NCBI RefSeq assembly: GCF_029227915.1
Contig: NC_079875.1
Coordinates: 21,695,001-21,755,000 of the forward strand
Direction of reading: 5' to 3'
Source of the DNA: Hydractinia symbiolongicarpus
Lineage: Eukaryota; Cnidaria; Hydrozoa; Anthoathecata; Hydractiniidae
Length of the DNA: 60,000 bases
Positions 1 through 10,100 of this stretch are shown in pieces. Within the stretch, counting starts at the first letter, position 1; every line of letters starts with the position of its first letter. The notes beneath the pieces are model-generated. The model did no database searches. It saw only the letters and a list, made by a program, of their open reading frames with translations, and was not told the DNA's origin. Made by a program: the position numbers and the translations under genes.

Positions 1-306
1 CCCAAGGACCATTTCAAGCAAGTTGCGAGACTGTTCGGAGGTGCGCACTCCACAGTGACAATAGGCCAGTTCTTCAACGAGAGATATGCGCTCTTCATAG
101 ACTTTAGAGTATCCATCGATAACAAGCTGCACAGTTCGGATAGACCCCTGCAAAGGCTTAGCGATGGTATTACAGTGCACATGACGAAAGAGGCCGACGG
201 AACCGGTGATATTACATGTTATGTATATCTCAAGCGGAGTGGATACGAAAAAGGTAGGCAAAGATTGATTGGTATGCTCGTCAGCGGGAGCTCAAGCGTC
301 GCTTGA
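1..306 (+). CDS. C-terminal part of a Polinton protein of unknown function
   Basis: The frame is open from base 1 to a TGA at 304-306, so the gene starts left of the window and about 101 residues are visible. The composition is that of a soluble protein. I do not recognise a domain. It is read in the same direction as the following small membrane protein and the integrase, and belongs to the Polinton by position. It could be the end of a structural (capsid-related) protein, but nothing in these residues proves it. Confidence 0.5.
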   Translation, partial: PKDHFKQVARLFGGAHSTVTIGQFFNERYALFIDFRVSIDNKLHSSDRPLQRLSDGITVHMTKEADGTGDITCYVYLKRSGYEKGRQRLIGMLVSGSSSVA

Positions 307-313
307 CGAAGGC

Positions 314-460
314 ATGAGAGAGTATTATATCGCGACGATTGAAAAGGCTCCCAAACTCTTAGACTACTACACACCTTCGAAGCAACAATAGGACGGGGAG
401 TTGGCGTTCATCGTGGGTTCCCTCGCCCTTTTGGGTTTCGTGGCTTACAAGTATATGTAA
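314..460 (+). pseudogene. Small single-span membrane protein with an in-frame stop
   Basis: An ATG at 314 opens a 48-codon frame interrupted once by a TAG at 389-391. After the stop the same frame encodes a hydrophobic helix (about residues 28-45, ELAFIVGSLALLGFVAYKYM) ending at a TAA at 458-460. The N-terminal half is polar and tyrosine-rich. Short single-span membrane proteins are common in Polintons and related viruses. The TAG could be one change from a CAG glutamine codon. It starts 7 bp after the preceding stop, and the gene has no recognisable name. Confidence 0.45.
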
Positions 461-478
461 AAACATATTTTAACATGT

Positions 479-484
479 AATAAA
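479..484 (+). promoter_or_regulatory. AATAAA polyadenylation-like signal
   Basis: AATAAA lies 18 bp after the stop of the small membrane protein and just before the integrase ATG at 486. It would serve the upstream gene. The motif is short and the region AT-rich, so a chance match is possible. Confidence 0.3.
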
Positions 485-485
485 G

Positions 486-1462
486 ATGTCAAAATCAATG
501 GTTGCGGCCGAAGAAGCTGAAAATTTACGCAATATCTACTATATTCCCGAGCATCTCTGGACTGGACGCAAGGCGATCAACCTGCTTGCGGAGAAGAGTG
601 GTTTAACCAAGAAGAAAGTTACTCATTGGCTGACTCGTCAAGTTGCTTGGCTCCGGCATATTCGAGGGCCTAAGCGCATTGATTACCCTCATTTCACCAT
701 CACGAAACCCAATGAAATGCATCAGTTTGACTTGCTCTACATGCCCCACGACAAAGTCTACGGCAGCACCTACAAATAAATACTCAGAGGCATCGACGTA
801 GCCTCGCGCTACCATTGAGAACGAAGAAAGCCGAAATGCTGGTAGACATTTATAAAGCCGGACCTCTCCAATATCCGAGGACATTCCAGTGCGACAACGG
901 TAGTGAGTTCAAATCAGACGTGACAAAACTGCTAGAAGGTAAAGGGGTCGAGATCAAGCGCGCAACTACCAAATAGCATCACACTTTCACGGCCTTTGTC
1001 GAGAGCTACAACAAGGTACTCGCGGAGAGACTGTTCAAGTCACAAGATGCTCAAGAGTTGGTCTCTGGCGAACAAAGTACCACTTGGGTCAAACACTTGT
1101 ACAGTATCGTCAAAAGTCTCAATAACACCAAGACCGCGATGATCGACATGAAACCTTCGAAGGCTATCAAGCTAGACGAAGTCCCGCTTACGAATGTGAG
1201 GGAGCACCCGGAGGAAAAGCCTCTACCCGATGATGGCCTCTACCTTTACCTGCTACAACCCGGAGAAGAGCACGGTGATGTTAAAAGACGCGCTACAGAC
1301 GCTTGGCGGAGCAAGAAAACATATAGGCTCGACCGTATCATGGCTGGTACGAGGTTGTTATACTATTTAGCGGATGGGCCTGAGCGTAGTTTTGTGGCGG
1401 AGAAGTTAATGCTAATACCGGAGGGTGTAGAAGTACCTCCAGAGCATGTAAAAGAATGGTAA
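486..1462 (+). pseudogene. Polinton DDE integrase (retroviral-type), disrupted
   Basis: The RNase H-fold rve core is readable across two frames. The catalytic aspartates are at 729-731 (context QFDLLYM) and 893-895 (context QCDNGSEF), and the glutamate is at 1001-1003 (context FVESYNK). The D-to-E spacing is exactly 35 residues, as in retroviral and Polinton integrases. An N-terminal helical region precedes the core and about 130 residues follow it, the C-terminal portion expected to bind DNA. Three lesions break the gene: TAA at 777-779, a frame change at about 812-818, and TAG at 974-976. In an active element the enzyme inserts the transposon DNA. It is the only large plus-strand gene here and converges on the BRO gene. 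Confidence 0.9.
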
Positions 1463-1471
1463 ATTTCTCGT

Positions 1472-1497
1472 CTTTGTGATTCAAAAGAGTCACAAAG
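1472..1497. repeat. Perfect 8-bp stem-loop between convergent genes
   Basis: CTTTGTGA (1472-1479) and TCACAAAG (1490-1497) are perfect inverted repeats around a 10-base loop. The structure sits 9 bp after the integrase stop and about 10 bp from the stop of the BRO gene on the other strand, where 3' ends of two convergent transcripts meet. A role in transcript ending is inference. Confidence 0.5.
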
Positions 1498-1507
1498 GCT
1501 GTGGCGC

Positions 1508-2339
1508 TTATGCCATGTCAATGTCGAACATTCCCTCGAACAACTCACGTGTATCATCGTCGGGCAGGGTAAAGTGGTTTTTGTAAAAGTTTGCAGCCCC
1601 CAGGGTGTCATTCTTAAAACGATTCCAGGCGTGCACGGCGTTAGGGTCGTCACATGACGGTTCTCTCACAGTCATCTCGGGATACATTGCTCTTAACGTG
1701 CTAATCCTCTTACCCTGTTGTCTACGTTGACAACGTATCATGTAGTGGCGATGTTTACCTTTCTTTCCACACTCTTTAGGATCGTTCTTGTTAACCACCT
1801 GGAGTATCGTATCATAGGGGTAACGGTGCGGGACGTGTCTTTCTCGTAGTTCAAAGATTTCTTCGTCCCTCTCCTGGAGGTCGTCTTCTAGGTTGGCAAT
1901 GGCCACGTCCCTTTGTTCGAGGTCGTCTTCCAGCACCACAAGTTGTTGTTCCCTGTCTTCGAGGTCATCATTAAGAAGCGCCAGGGCTTGACGTTGCTCT
2001 TCGATGGTCTTGAGCTGTAGTTGCTCACGGATTTTTGGGAACATTGTGTTGCAGCAATATTTCCTGAACCTTCTCGCTTTGGGCTGCTGGCTTCCAAACA
2101 CCAGCTCATACATACCCTCCTCATTGATGTAGAGGTCGTATTTTTGAGAGTCGGATGGCCAGTTCACCGGTTCGCCCGTAATTTTCCTGACTACAGTGGT
2201 TGCAGATGGTATGAGATGTGTCTTTTTTATACTCCAGTGCACCTTGTACTACTTCTTTAGCACGAGTACAAGGACGACCGTTGATGGTTACGGTATGTAA
2301 CTTGGTATTGTTAAATTCAACTGCTACAAGACAAGACAT
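1508..2339 (-). pseudogene. BRO-N domain protein with coiled coil, frameshifted
   Basis: The N-terminal half reads as a BRO-N domain, a DNA-binding module common in large DNA viruses and phages. Its start (ATG at 2337-2339) is in one frame and the rest, from about 2226 on, in another. The switch falls in a T6 run at 2223-2228, consistent with a one-base indel. The domain contains an EEGMYELVFGS segment typical of the family. It is followed by a coiled coil of near-identical 14-residue units (LEDDLxxRD) and a basic C-terminal region with HRHY and CQRRQ segments. Function in Polintons is unknown. Apart from the shift the frame is open to the stop at 1508. Confidence 0.75.
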
Positions 2340-2490
2340 TTTATCTTTACAGTTTTGGTTCCGGGGATTATACTGAGAGGGACGGTGATCGTGATTTTGA
2401 ATTGCACGTGATTAGTTAATGTGAGCCACAGGTTCACCTAATACTTACCCTCCCCATACAAAAAAAATGTTCGGATATCCCCGGAGGAGG

Positions 2491-2826
2491 TTAAGGCTTG
2501 GTAAAGAATAATTTCAAGAGCACATCCAAAGGTTCATTCTCCCAATCCATACAAGGGTCTCTTACATACACCAAAGGGGGCATGGTATAGAAAGGATACC
2601 CGTATACTATACCACGGATAACATCAGGTTCGCTCTCAAGTTCATTATCAACTAGTTTCCTATCTGCTATGGGAAACTTGAGTATGTCACTAATTCCCCC
2701 CAAGTCTGCCAGATCCGAGAGCTTCAAGTCCTTATCCTTGATGACCTCGTAGCAGAGCATGCCCCACTTGTTTACCTCGGCGGAAACAATATGCAGACCC
2801 AGGTCCTCAATATAATCTTCGAGCAC
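2491..2826 (-). CDS. Hypothetical Polinton protein, 111 aa
   Basis: An acidic, soluble open frame of 111 codons in the minus-strand gene string. It has no signal peptide, membrane helix or motif that I recognise. It ends 150 bp from the BRO gene start and begins about 30 bp from the stop of the next gene upstream, the tight spacing usual in the element. Name and function unknown. Confidence 0.5.
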   Translation of the reverse strand: MLEDYIEDLGLHIVSAEVNKWGMLCYEVIKDKDLKLSDLADLGGISDILKFPIADRKLVDNELESEPDVIRGIVYGYPFYTMPPLVYVRDPCMDWENEPLDVLLKLFFTKP

Positions 2827-2856
2827 TTCATGTTCTTTCTCACAGGGAATTGTTGC

Positions 2857-3084
2857 TCACGGCTTTTCACCTGAAGCTACTCTGTCTAAAAGCGCGTCAT
2901 CATCCGGATATACAAACCCTTCGTAGTATGGCCCATTTCTAAATCTAAAATTCTCAAGGCAAGTAGAGCAATACCCGGTAGTAGACCCCGCTTTGATGCA
3001 GCATCTCAGCACGGGTACACGAATGTCGTAAATGTTTCTAAGTTGTTGGCTCTGTACATAGTCCTCCATCTTTTTCTTTGACAT
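2857..3084 (-). CDS. Hypothetical small cysteine-containing Polinton protein, 75 aa
   Basis: I chose the ATG at 3082-3084 (MSKKKMEDY) over the one at 3132 because the earlier start would overlap the end of the upstream gene. The protein has a cluster CC...C..C in its middle (about residues 28-43), which could hold a metal ion, although no family was recognised. The C-terminal half is acidic. It lies between the coiled-coil gene and the 111-residue hypothetical gene on the same strand. Confidence 0.45.
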   Translation of the reverse strand: MSKKKMEDYVQSQQLRNIYDIRVPVLRCCIKAGSTTGYCSTCLENFRFRNGPYYEGFVYPDDDALLDRVASGEKP

Positions 3085-3128
3085 TTTAGTACCTTTTAAC
3101 ATACAGCTGAAGTGGTCAAGCAGCGTGA

Positions 3129-3668
3129 TCATGCGTGTTTTGTGAGTTCAGGACTTACATAACTGTAACCTAAGCCTCCAACGCCGGGACACCTAGATCG
3201 TACAAGTCGTCTCGACCTAGGTCGACAAGCTTGAAGTGGCCCCACTTCCTCCTCCAATTTGTATAAGGTGTACATACGGTTAGGATTGTCGATGACGGCA
3301 ATCTCCTCAGAGTTTGGGAACGCCCTCTTAAACCATACCCTTTGGGTGGGAATATCACATCTTTTAACACTTGCACGGTAGTAAGGGAATCATGGCGATG
3401 CTGTACTCGGGTAAGGACCGAGCGGGAGCAGATGCGCGAAACCCCGAAGCGCTTCAATTTCCAGGAAATATTCATCGAGAGTTTCATCCAGGGATTTAAG
3501 ATCTTCATTCATGTAGTCGACAGTTTCCTGTTTTTTCATCAACTCATATTCAAGAATCGCAATTCGCTGTTTTCTCTTCCTGAGATCCATTAGACAGGCA
3601 ATTATTCTGTCCATTTCGTGGACATTTTCCACAATTTCATTTCTTAATTTTGCTGCTGTATTAGACAT
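3129..3668 (-). pseudogene. Coiled-coil Polinton protein, frameshifted
   Basis: The start at 3668 opens a strongly helical N-terminal half (about 75 residues) with heptad-like leucines and isoleucines. The protein continues through two frame changes, near 3400-3430 and near 3320-3345. The last frame runs to TGA at 3129-3131 and ends in a glycine- and tyrosine-rich tail. The three pieces abut without loss and have coding-like composition, so I treat them as one gene broken by small indels. No known domain was recognised. Polintons usually carry several such accessory proteins of unknown role. Confidence 0.5.
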
Positions 3669-3733
3669 TTATTTATAGATGGGGTGTTTGAAAACAGTCT
3701 AACTCGAAAATCTTACTGCTAACGCAAAATGCT

Positions 3734-4318
3734 TCAACTCCTGGGGTACTCCAACCTCACGTATAAACAAGCGTGCTTGGAGTTGCTCAGTTGAGTCTTG
3801 ATCCCCTCCCAGTCATTTATTTGATTCGTCTCCTCATCGGTCATTCTCATGTCCGAACGCTCCGAAGGGTACCACAGGAACAACTTCTTCTTTTGCCTTC
3901 TCAGGTTCTTTGGCAAGGCAGTGTATGACTGCGTTAACAGCCATAAGCTATGACGTTTATGCCGACCACTGATGGCGAGCTCGAGCAGGTGTTGTCGACG
4001 CTTATCCAGGCTTTCATCAGCTATCATGTCATCGACGATGAACAAGCTCTCTTCACCCGCTAGCAGCTTCGATAATTGCTCGATCCAATAGAAAAGTTGA
4101 TCTCCCGGATCTATAAGGAACACGTAGTCATCTTCCCACAGCGAGGATCTCTCCAAGTAAATGCTATTCCAGCGGAGAGTGGGGCAGAGGATCACGATAT
4201 TGTGAAAATGGTGCTTGTACTCGTTCTCGAGAAGGTTCAAGACAAGCTGGGTTTTGCCGCAGCTTATAGGACCTGTAAATGTAGCAGTATGCGGCTCCTT
4301 GACAATGCCAAGAGCCAT
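3734..4318 (-). CDS. FtsK/HerA-superfamily packaging ATPase
   Basis: The frame encodes 194 residues and appears intact. Walker A is GPISCGKTQ at residues 16-24, Walker B is SLFIVDDM at 91-98, and a sensor-like LWLLTQS follows at 125-131. This is the order and size of the A32-like genome-packaging ATPases of Polintons, adenovirus-like elements and NCLDVs. In the family the protein drives DNA into the capsid by ATP hydrolysis. The ATG at 4316-4318 lies 18 residues ahead of the P-loop core, as is usual. It is one of the least damaged genes of this copy. Confidence 0.9.
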   Translation of the reverse strand: MALGIVKEPHTATFTGPISCGKTQLVLNLLENEYKHHFHNIVILCPTLRWNSIYLERSSLWEDDYVFLIDPGDQLFYWIEQLSKLLAGEESLFIVDDMIADESLDKRRQHLLELAISGRHKRHSLWLLTQSYTALPKNLRRQKKKLFLWYPSERSDMRMTDEETNQINDWEGIKTQLSNSKHACLYVRLEYPRS

Positions 4319-4370
4319 TTATTCCATCTTCATGTGTGCCCGGGGTACACACGAACCTTGTAGGGGGCGC

Positions 4371-4580
4371 TTACTTAGGTTTTGGAACGATAGATGCAGG
4401 GATCCAGCCTTTTGCTACCGCCATCTCTCTTGAACCTCTACCTGCTGTAAAGTAAACTACCATCTTCATCACGTCATTAGTATCCATCTTGGTGCTGGGA
4501 CTCGAGATCCCGAGGAATTTCTTCCCAGCCATGGCATAGGCAAAGGTGAACCCTAGGTCCACAACTGTTTCATACACCAT
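4371..4580 (-). CDS. Hypothetical small Polinton protein, 69 aa
   Basis: A 69-codon frame with a moderately hydrophobic N-terminal half and a basic end. It sits between the ATPase and a membrane protein gene with about 50 bp on either side. No family recognised. It may be a minor virion-type protein, but that is only position-based. Confidence 0.4.
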   Translation of the reverse strand: MVYETVVDLGFTFAYAMAGKKFLGISSPSTKMDTNDVMKMVVYFTAGRGSREMAVAKGWIPASIVPKPK

Positions 4581-4627
4581 ATCGATTATCTATTTCTGTT
4601 GCGGTGTCACGTTTGTAGACCTGTTTA

Positions 4628-5020
4628 TTAAAGAGTTTCCTTCATGTTGAAAAAGTCAATATCCGGCTTTCGCGTGGGCTTGGGAGCTGTGTGTAATCCT
4701 GCAGAGCCGTCAGGCGATGGTTCTGAGGTTTTAGTCGGCTGCTGCTGCATGGGCATGGGCAGCTTACGTAGAATATAGTAGACCCCACCTACGCAGGCGA
4801 GTATAGCAACGAGACCTCCAGCACCATAGATATAGCCCTGATGTACAGAACTTGCTACGGAAGAGGTTTTGACTGTAGATTCTACTGTACCCTCTTGTTG
4901 CTTCAGATCTTCCTTCCTCTTCTTCATCAGTGCCATCAACTTGTGACCTTGTGCGACTCTCCCGGGGTTCTTTACTGGTTTTGTAATGACTCTCTCTTCT
5001 TGTGGCTGTTCCTCACTCAT
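4628..5020 (-). CDS. Single-span membrane protein with basic N-terminal segment
   Basis: 130 residues. A basic segment at about residues 17-42 (KNPGRVAQGHKL, then MKKRKEDLKQQ) precedes a Ser/Thr-rich linker, one transmembrane helix (about 63-84, YIYGAGGLVAILACVGGVYY) and a proline-rich tail. Basic NPxxVAxGxxL segments next to one membrane helix recur in Polinton and adintovirus-like proteins of unknown function; this is from memory, not a search. The frame is intact. Confidence 0.5.
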   Translation of the reverse strand: MSEEQPQEERVITKPVKNPGRVAQGHKLMALMKKRKEDLKQQEGTVESTVKTSSVASSVHQGYIYGAGGLVAILACVGGVYYILRKLPMPMQQQPTKTSEPSPDGSAGLHTAPKPTRKPDIDFFNMKETL

Positions 5021-5243
5021 TTCTTATAACTCATGAGAGTTACAAAAATCACTTCTATCTAGCTGGCTTTCAAATATCTACTTTCATACATTATACGGTT
5101 AAGATAGGGCTCTATCTCCAAAACACAGATATGAGGTGGAAAGCGCGCCGCTGGGGGTGTCAGGATTTTGGTACCATGTACAGCATAATCCCCTGCGCAG
5201 CTGCACTAATCCGTGCATCTTATAGAGCCAAAGCCGGCTAAGT

Positions 5244-5504
5244 TCACGATTGTCTAGACTTTTTTTCTGTGGAATGTTTCCCATCTTTATCTTGATCTAC
5301 ATCAACCTCCCCCTCAACTACCTTGGACACGGATAGCTGGCAATGGTTAACGGTGTGCGCAGCTACTAGAAGAGGTGTTAGGAATTTACAAAAAGCAGAA
5401 TATACAAGAAGACCTAAATTTGTCATACTATCGCGAATTATAGGATCCTCTTCAATATCGGCTCTGAGACCCTCTGCGCTATCGAGCTTCACTACACGCC
5501 CCAC
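5244..5504 (-). CDS. Hypothetical Polinton protein with a hydrophobic segment, 86 aa
   Basis: An 86-codon frame with an acidic start, a hydrophobic stretch at about residues 28-50 and an acidic-basic tail. The 3' end is doubtful: a T7 run at about 5258-5264 lies just before the stop, and coding-like residues continue in other frames toward 5050, so the gene may once have been longer. No known family. Confidence 0.35.
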   Translation of the reverse strand: MGRVVKLDSAEGLRADIEEDPIIRDSMTNLGLLVYSAFCKFLTPLLVAAHTVNHCQLSVSKVVEGEVDVDQDKDGKHSTEKKSRQS

Positions 5505-5714
5505 TTATATATTTATATATTTATATTCAGGGTCTCATCAAAAACGAAAACTATTTTGAAAACTACAAGTCTCATGGGTTTTAGGGGTGAAAAAATACTT
5601 TTAAAAATCGTTCGGGAAAGGAGTTTACTCCGTGGGTACTTTCTTTGTATACATATGACTATACGGGCCAAGCTCGGGATTTACGGGAAATCGTGGGATT
5701 TCGTTGGCCGGCGA

Positions 5715-5903
5715 TTAAACTTGGGTTTTCTCGATGGCTTCTGGTGAGACCTTGTCGACAAAGCCTTCGGTGCACCTTTTAGGCAGTAAGTGCTTTTGCC
5801 CTTTGCGTATAGCATCCTTCAAGGCTTGACGTTTGTCAATGGGTTTATGCTCTTGTGGGGGTGGTGTATCAACTTCATCAAATATATCAGCGAGAGCTGA
5901 CAT
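5715..5903 (-). CDS. Hypothetical small Polinton protein, 62 aa
   Basis: I take the ATG at 5901-5903 (MSALADIFDEVD) as the start. The 31 codons upstream in the same frame are very hydrophobic and unlike the rest, so they are probably not translated. The protein is charged, with a proline run (TPPPQ) and a basic middle. It is in line with the other minus-strand genes. Function unknown. Confidence 0.4.
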   Translation of the reverse strand: MSALADIFDEVDTPPPQEHKPIDKRQALKDAIRKGQKHLLPKRCTEGFVDKVSPEAIEKTQV

Positions 5904-6601
5904 CTTTATTAGAAGCCTTCTATAGTGAAGGAAGCAAGCAAGGATCAAGACGTACGGCAGGAGTACAGCGAGGCATAGGCATATTTCGCATAGCATGTTT
6001 ATTTTTCAAAACAAAACCGTCGCAAGGGAACCCCTTTGGGTGTTTGTTGTTTTTGTTGTTGTTGTTTGGACCCAGAGGGTTTTTGATTTTGTGAGTATAC
6101 CACTCGGAGCCTTTGGTTTACCATATCCGAGGTGTTTTCCAGTGCTGTCCTGCTTTGCAGGCTTAGCGTACTTGCTCTTTATACTCTATTATACAGAATG
6201 TCGTGCCTGTACTACGCATTAACGAACCCACCTTTTTATTAAGTGAGCACTTTCAGAGGTCGTTCCTAGCACTGACATTTAACCGGCATTTTGGCACAAT
6301 TTTTTCCCGACTGGCACAGTGTGGGAGAAACCGGGGCGAGACGGCCGCTTCCAGTTAAGGACGTGCTCTCGCCCGCGCACCCCTACCCTTCAGCCAGGAA
6401 ATAAGCCTGATCCCACAATTTTACTATATATCGAGCTTTGTATACATCTATTCGGTATCACCTTGAGTACTACCTGTGTGAAAATTCACCCATCACCGGT
6501 TTGCTCTTTTGCGCATCATACAGAAAACCTCTTGATCATTCAGAAATGATAAACATTTTTGAATGGATGAGGCAAATGAGTTTTATCTTGTTGCTACCGC
6601 T
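5904..6601. other. Polinton stretch without a convincing gene
   Basis: Both strands have open frames, but none with recognisable content. On the minus strand around 6010-6180 there is a lysine- and threonine-rich reading that could be a remnant of a basic protein, lacking a start codon. The plus-strand hydrophobic frame at 5995-6222 is its shadow. I see no RNA gene or repeat here. Confidence 0.4.
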
Positions 6602-7114
6602 TCATACTGATGAGGAGATATATCGACAGCCTTTCGTTTGGTTATCCGCGATCCACATAGGCTGCATGTTGGTATAGTGGAGCCTCTCGAGTTGCACCTC
6701 TTTGCTAGGGTATTCTCCATTCTCTCTATACTTGAGTGGGGTTTTATGGTCAAATTGCCACTGCCCCCGGTTATTCCAGCTCATCCCATCTCTGAATTGA
6801 TCTTGGATGTGCCCGATAAAGGTGCATATGCCGCACCCCAGGCACTCTATGGAGGCTATCTCCGTGTTACAATTTAGAGCATCGCGAATCCTGACTAGAA
6901 TAAGACCATGCTGATAAGCAGAAAAATCGCATATGGGACATTGTCTTGGTAGTTCTTCATGGTGGCATCGGTTGCGCTCCCGCCACGCCTTGAGGGTATC
7001 GAGGCGGTTGATGCACTGTTTATTTCGTTGGCCTTTGTTTTGTCCTTTGCGTTGGATTTTGAAGTTGTCTATTGGTTGGTTTCGCTTACTCTTTGTACAT
7101 TTTTTGGAATCCAT
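6602..7114 (-). CDS. HNH endonuclease-like protein
   Basis: 170 residues. The C-terminal half carries an HNH/treble-clef nuclease pattern: a helical lead with MSWNNRGQW, the catalytic-type DH at residues 122-123, then N149 and N158 in the YTNMQPM...NQTKG context. A CPIC pair sits at 59-62. HNH proteins of this layout occur in large DNA viruses and phages, where they cut DNA or aid packaging. An N-terminal zinc-ribbon is suggested by C6 and C34, but the expected partners are S9 and R37, so the ribbon looks degenerate. The gene lies 62 bp downstream of the polymerase stop on the same strand. The frame itself is intact. Confidence 0.75.
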   Translation of the reverse strand: MDSKKCTKSKRNQPIDNFKIQRKGQNKGQRNKQCINRLDTLKAWRERNRCHHEELPRQCPICDFSAYQHGLILVRIRDALNCNTEIASIECLGCGICTFIGHIQDQFRDGMSWNNRGQWQFDHKTPLKYRENGEYPSKEVQLERLHYTNMQPMWIADNQTKGCRYISSSV

Positions 7115-7175
7115 TTCTTGTTACTTTTTGTGAAGCGATGTTTTCACAAAAACATTGGACAACTGACCACTTTTC

Positions 7176-10100
7176 TTACGTCAGCGGGGATGTATGTACC
7201 CCGTCCTCATGTACGACTCTTTTGTCATAGAACGCCGATAGCCCCAGCTTGTTTTGCTCATACGTCACCATGCCTTGTTTGTGAACCCGGAAACCTACGT
7301 TCTTAGCAGTGTCTAGGGCACCCTTTAAAACCCCCATATACCTCGCCCGAGTTACTTCATTCTGTCTCTTTGACATGCCTTTGCAGGAGAACTTTGTGCC
7401 TTCTAGCCCTTCGACGAAATAGCACTTGGCTGTCAATGCAACCATTCTAGATCCGATGAATTCGGGTTTGAATAACCCTCTTGTTCGGCTCAAGTACTTA
7501 TCGGTGACTAACCAGTTTTTTACATCAGCGTCGTACTGCTCGAGGAATTCATGGCGAACGACATCTCGCAGCTCATCCCCAGAGATGGCAAAATACGCGC
7601 TATCCGTATCCATGTACACATATTCAAAATCTCTACGATCCACGTACTGATCCAGAAAATCGTAGTAAAACTCTAACATGCGCAACTTGGCCAGTTGGTA
7701 GACGGCTATACCACACTGATAGGCTCTATCGATGCTGATCCCTTGTTTACCTCTTCTTACTTCATACGCGTCCCCGATCTCTTCAAGGTCTTCGAGGTAT
7801 AGGCTCCTCATTGCTGCATCTACCGCCTCTTCGTCTCTAGTAAAGCTAGTGTTGGCATGCCGCGCCAGATCTTCGATCATCTTCCCATAGAAGCTGTTCC
7901 CTTTCAACTTGGCTGTGTATCCCGCGATGCGCTTATCAGGGTCTTTATCGGCTTGGCGTTGTGCATCCGCAATCTCTTCCAGGAACCACGGTTTACCTCG
8001 TGAGTACTTGAGGAACTGGTAACAGGCGGTGACTTTTAGCCCATGCTCTAGGTACCATTTGAGCACGGGTGTGTACAACAAGATCATTTCGGCTTTCATC
8101 AACCCCAAGAGCTTTTTAGTACCTGGAACACGTTTGCGCCCCGTCTGTTGTAAGTACTCGTGCATGTGCTGAGGTATTTGAGTATCGGGTATCTCTTTAA
8201 CAACAAACAGCGGAGACATTTCGCTAAACTTGTCGTGCAGCTCGGTAGGTACTTCTATATCAACTTGTGCAAAACCAAAGAGCGAACCATCTAGAACACA
8301 TTGCTCCAGAGCCTCCAATCCCTCAACGGGTCTTCCATCTTTATCAACTTCTCCTTTCCACATGGGAAGTCCTGCAGCAAGGTACTGGGGTATAGCATGT
8401 TGGCGTCATATCCGAGAATGGTCTTGCACTTGCGGAGGTTGTCATAGATGTGAGATCTTATGGTTGTCACATCCCTCTCGTGGTACCTGCAAAAGACGAT
8501 CGCGGGACCACCAACCATGCCGGTCTGCAGGAGCTCGTAAGCCTTATTCCTCGTGCACTCGTCGCAGGTTTTTTGAACCTCGGTGCAAGCCTTGCATCTG
8601 GTTTTGAAGCAGGCTTCGCTGCATTTATGCCTGCAGGGCTCCCCCGGTGCGTAAAGATCGAGCTCGGGGTTCAAGCGCAAGGACTTGTTCAAGACGCATC
8701 TCATAGACACACCTAAGATACTCACGGCACCCTTGAGAATGTCAATCTCATCCCCGTAGTATGTAGTTCGCGTCTTATTGACAGCATCGACGAAAGGCAG
8801 CACATATGCCAGGTTGTATTCCGCCAGTCAGTCCATCATAGTGACACAGCCCCTCTTGTAGAACTCCTCCCGGAATGCTTGGTACTCTTCTTGAGAGAGT
8901 GTGTTTTTCCCGCAAAGACTGCTATAGAAGTTTTCGTGCTCGACAGGGCCGACATGGTTCAACTTTTCATAGTTTGACAGCCACTCGTACGGGAACACTA
9001 GCTTTTCGAGCCCACATTCCAGAGACCAGCACCAGCCGTCGTAACTCATTCCGGACGCGAGAAAGTTCTTGATATCGAGAAATTTGAACTTTGAAGTGGT
9101 GAGGAAGATGTAGCCATTGTCCTTCTTTGCCACTTTGATCTTCCCGTGCTTCGCGTCGTCGTCTTTGGCCATTCGCTCGACAAAATACCGCTTGATTAGG
9201 TTGATGTCGTACTTTCCACTGTTAAAACCGATCACTGCCACTTGGTTCACCCACTCGTTCCAATCAGTTTGAGCTCTGTTGGAGAGCATGTCAAAGTCGT
9301 CGGGTTTGGGGTGCAGCCTTTCGACTTCTTCGACGATGAGGGCTTACCTCTGTTGGAGTTGTTCAACAAATTTCTTAACCAAGGTTTTGGGATACTCGTG
9401 CACTCCCATGTGGTGACTAGGTTGTAGTCACGTTTTCGGATGTAGTCTTCCTTGAATTCGGCGAGCTTGAAATTATTCTTATCCACGTTGGTCCGACGCG
9501 GTTGACATGGGCATCCATGCCACTTGCAGCCGTGATATTCGTAGACTGCTTTGGTCTGAGGTTCATAACCATCTACTTTATATACCTCTTTATTACCCTC
9601 ACGTATAACGCGTTCCCCTCCATGCCCGCAGAGCGCGTGATGTATATGTCTGCCGGTTTGCTCCGACATTGCTTCTATTCATTGGCACGCCGCGTAGCTG
9701 AAACCTTCCTCAATGTAAAAGACTTTCTCCGATTTGATCGGCATGCGTTTGACCTTTTTGCCTTTGCAAATGATTGTCCTCTTGACACCTTTGCACTCGT
9801 TCTTCTTGTGCCGCGTGAGGTTTTCGGATCTGGTGAACATTTGGGTGCAGACCTCCCATTCCCAGATCTCTGGGTCATCCATACTCTTGATGTAGGAACA
9901 GTGACCCTCGAGCATACCAAGGTTGATCACGCCTAACACCTTCTTGTACTGATTTTGACCGCATACGAGCCGCCATGGGGCCTTTCCGAGTTCGTCAAAA
10001 GACACTGATGTTGATCTTGAAGTGCTTGACGATACCCTCAAAGTCTACAAGCTTCGTGGCACGTATGTCTTCACGCTTTAACTTGGGGTCCTCGTAGTAC

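Noticed and set aside
5995-6222. Hydrophobic plus-strand frame in the Polinton
   Set aside because: It reads antisense through a Thr/Lys-rich minus-strand region and GTT repeats; no start context or homology was visible.
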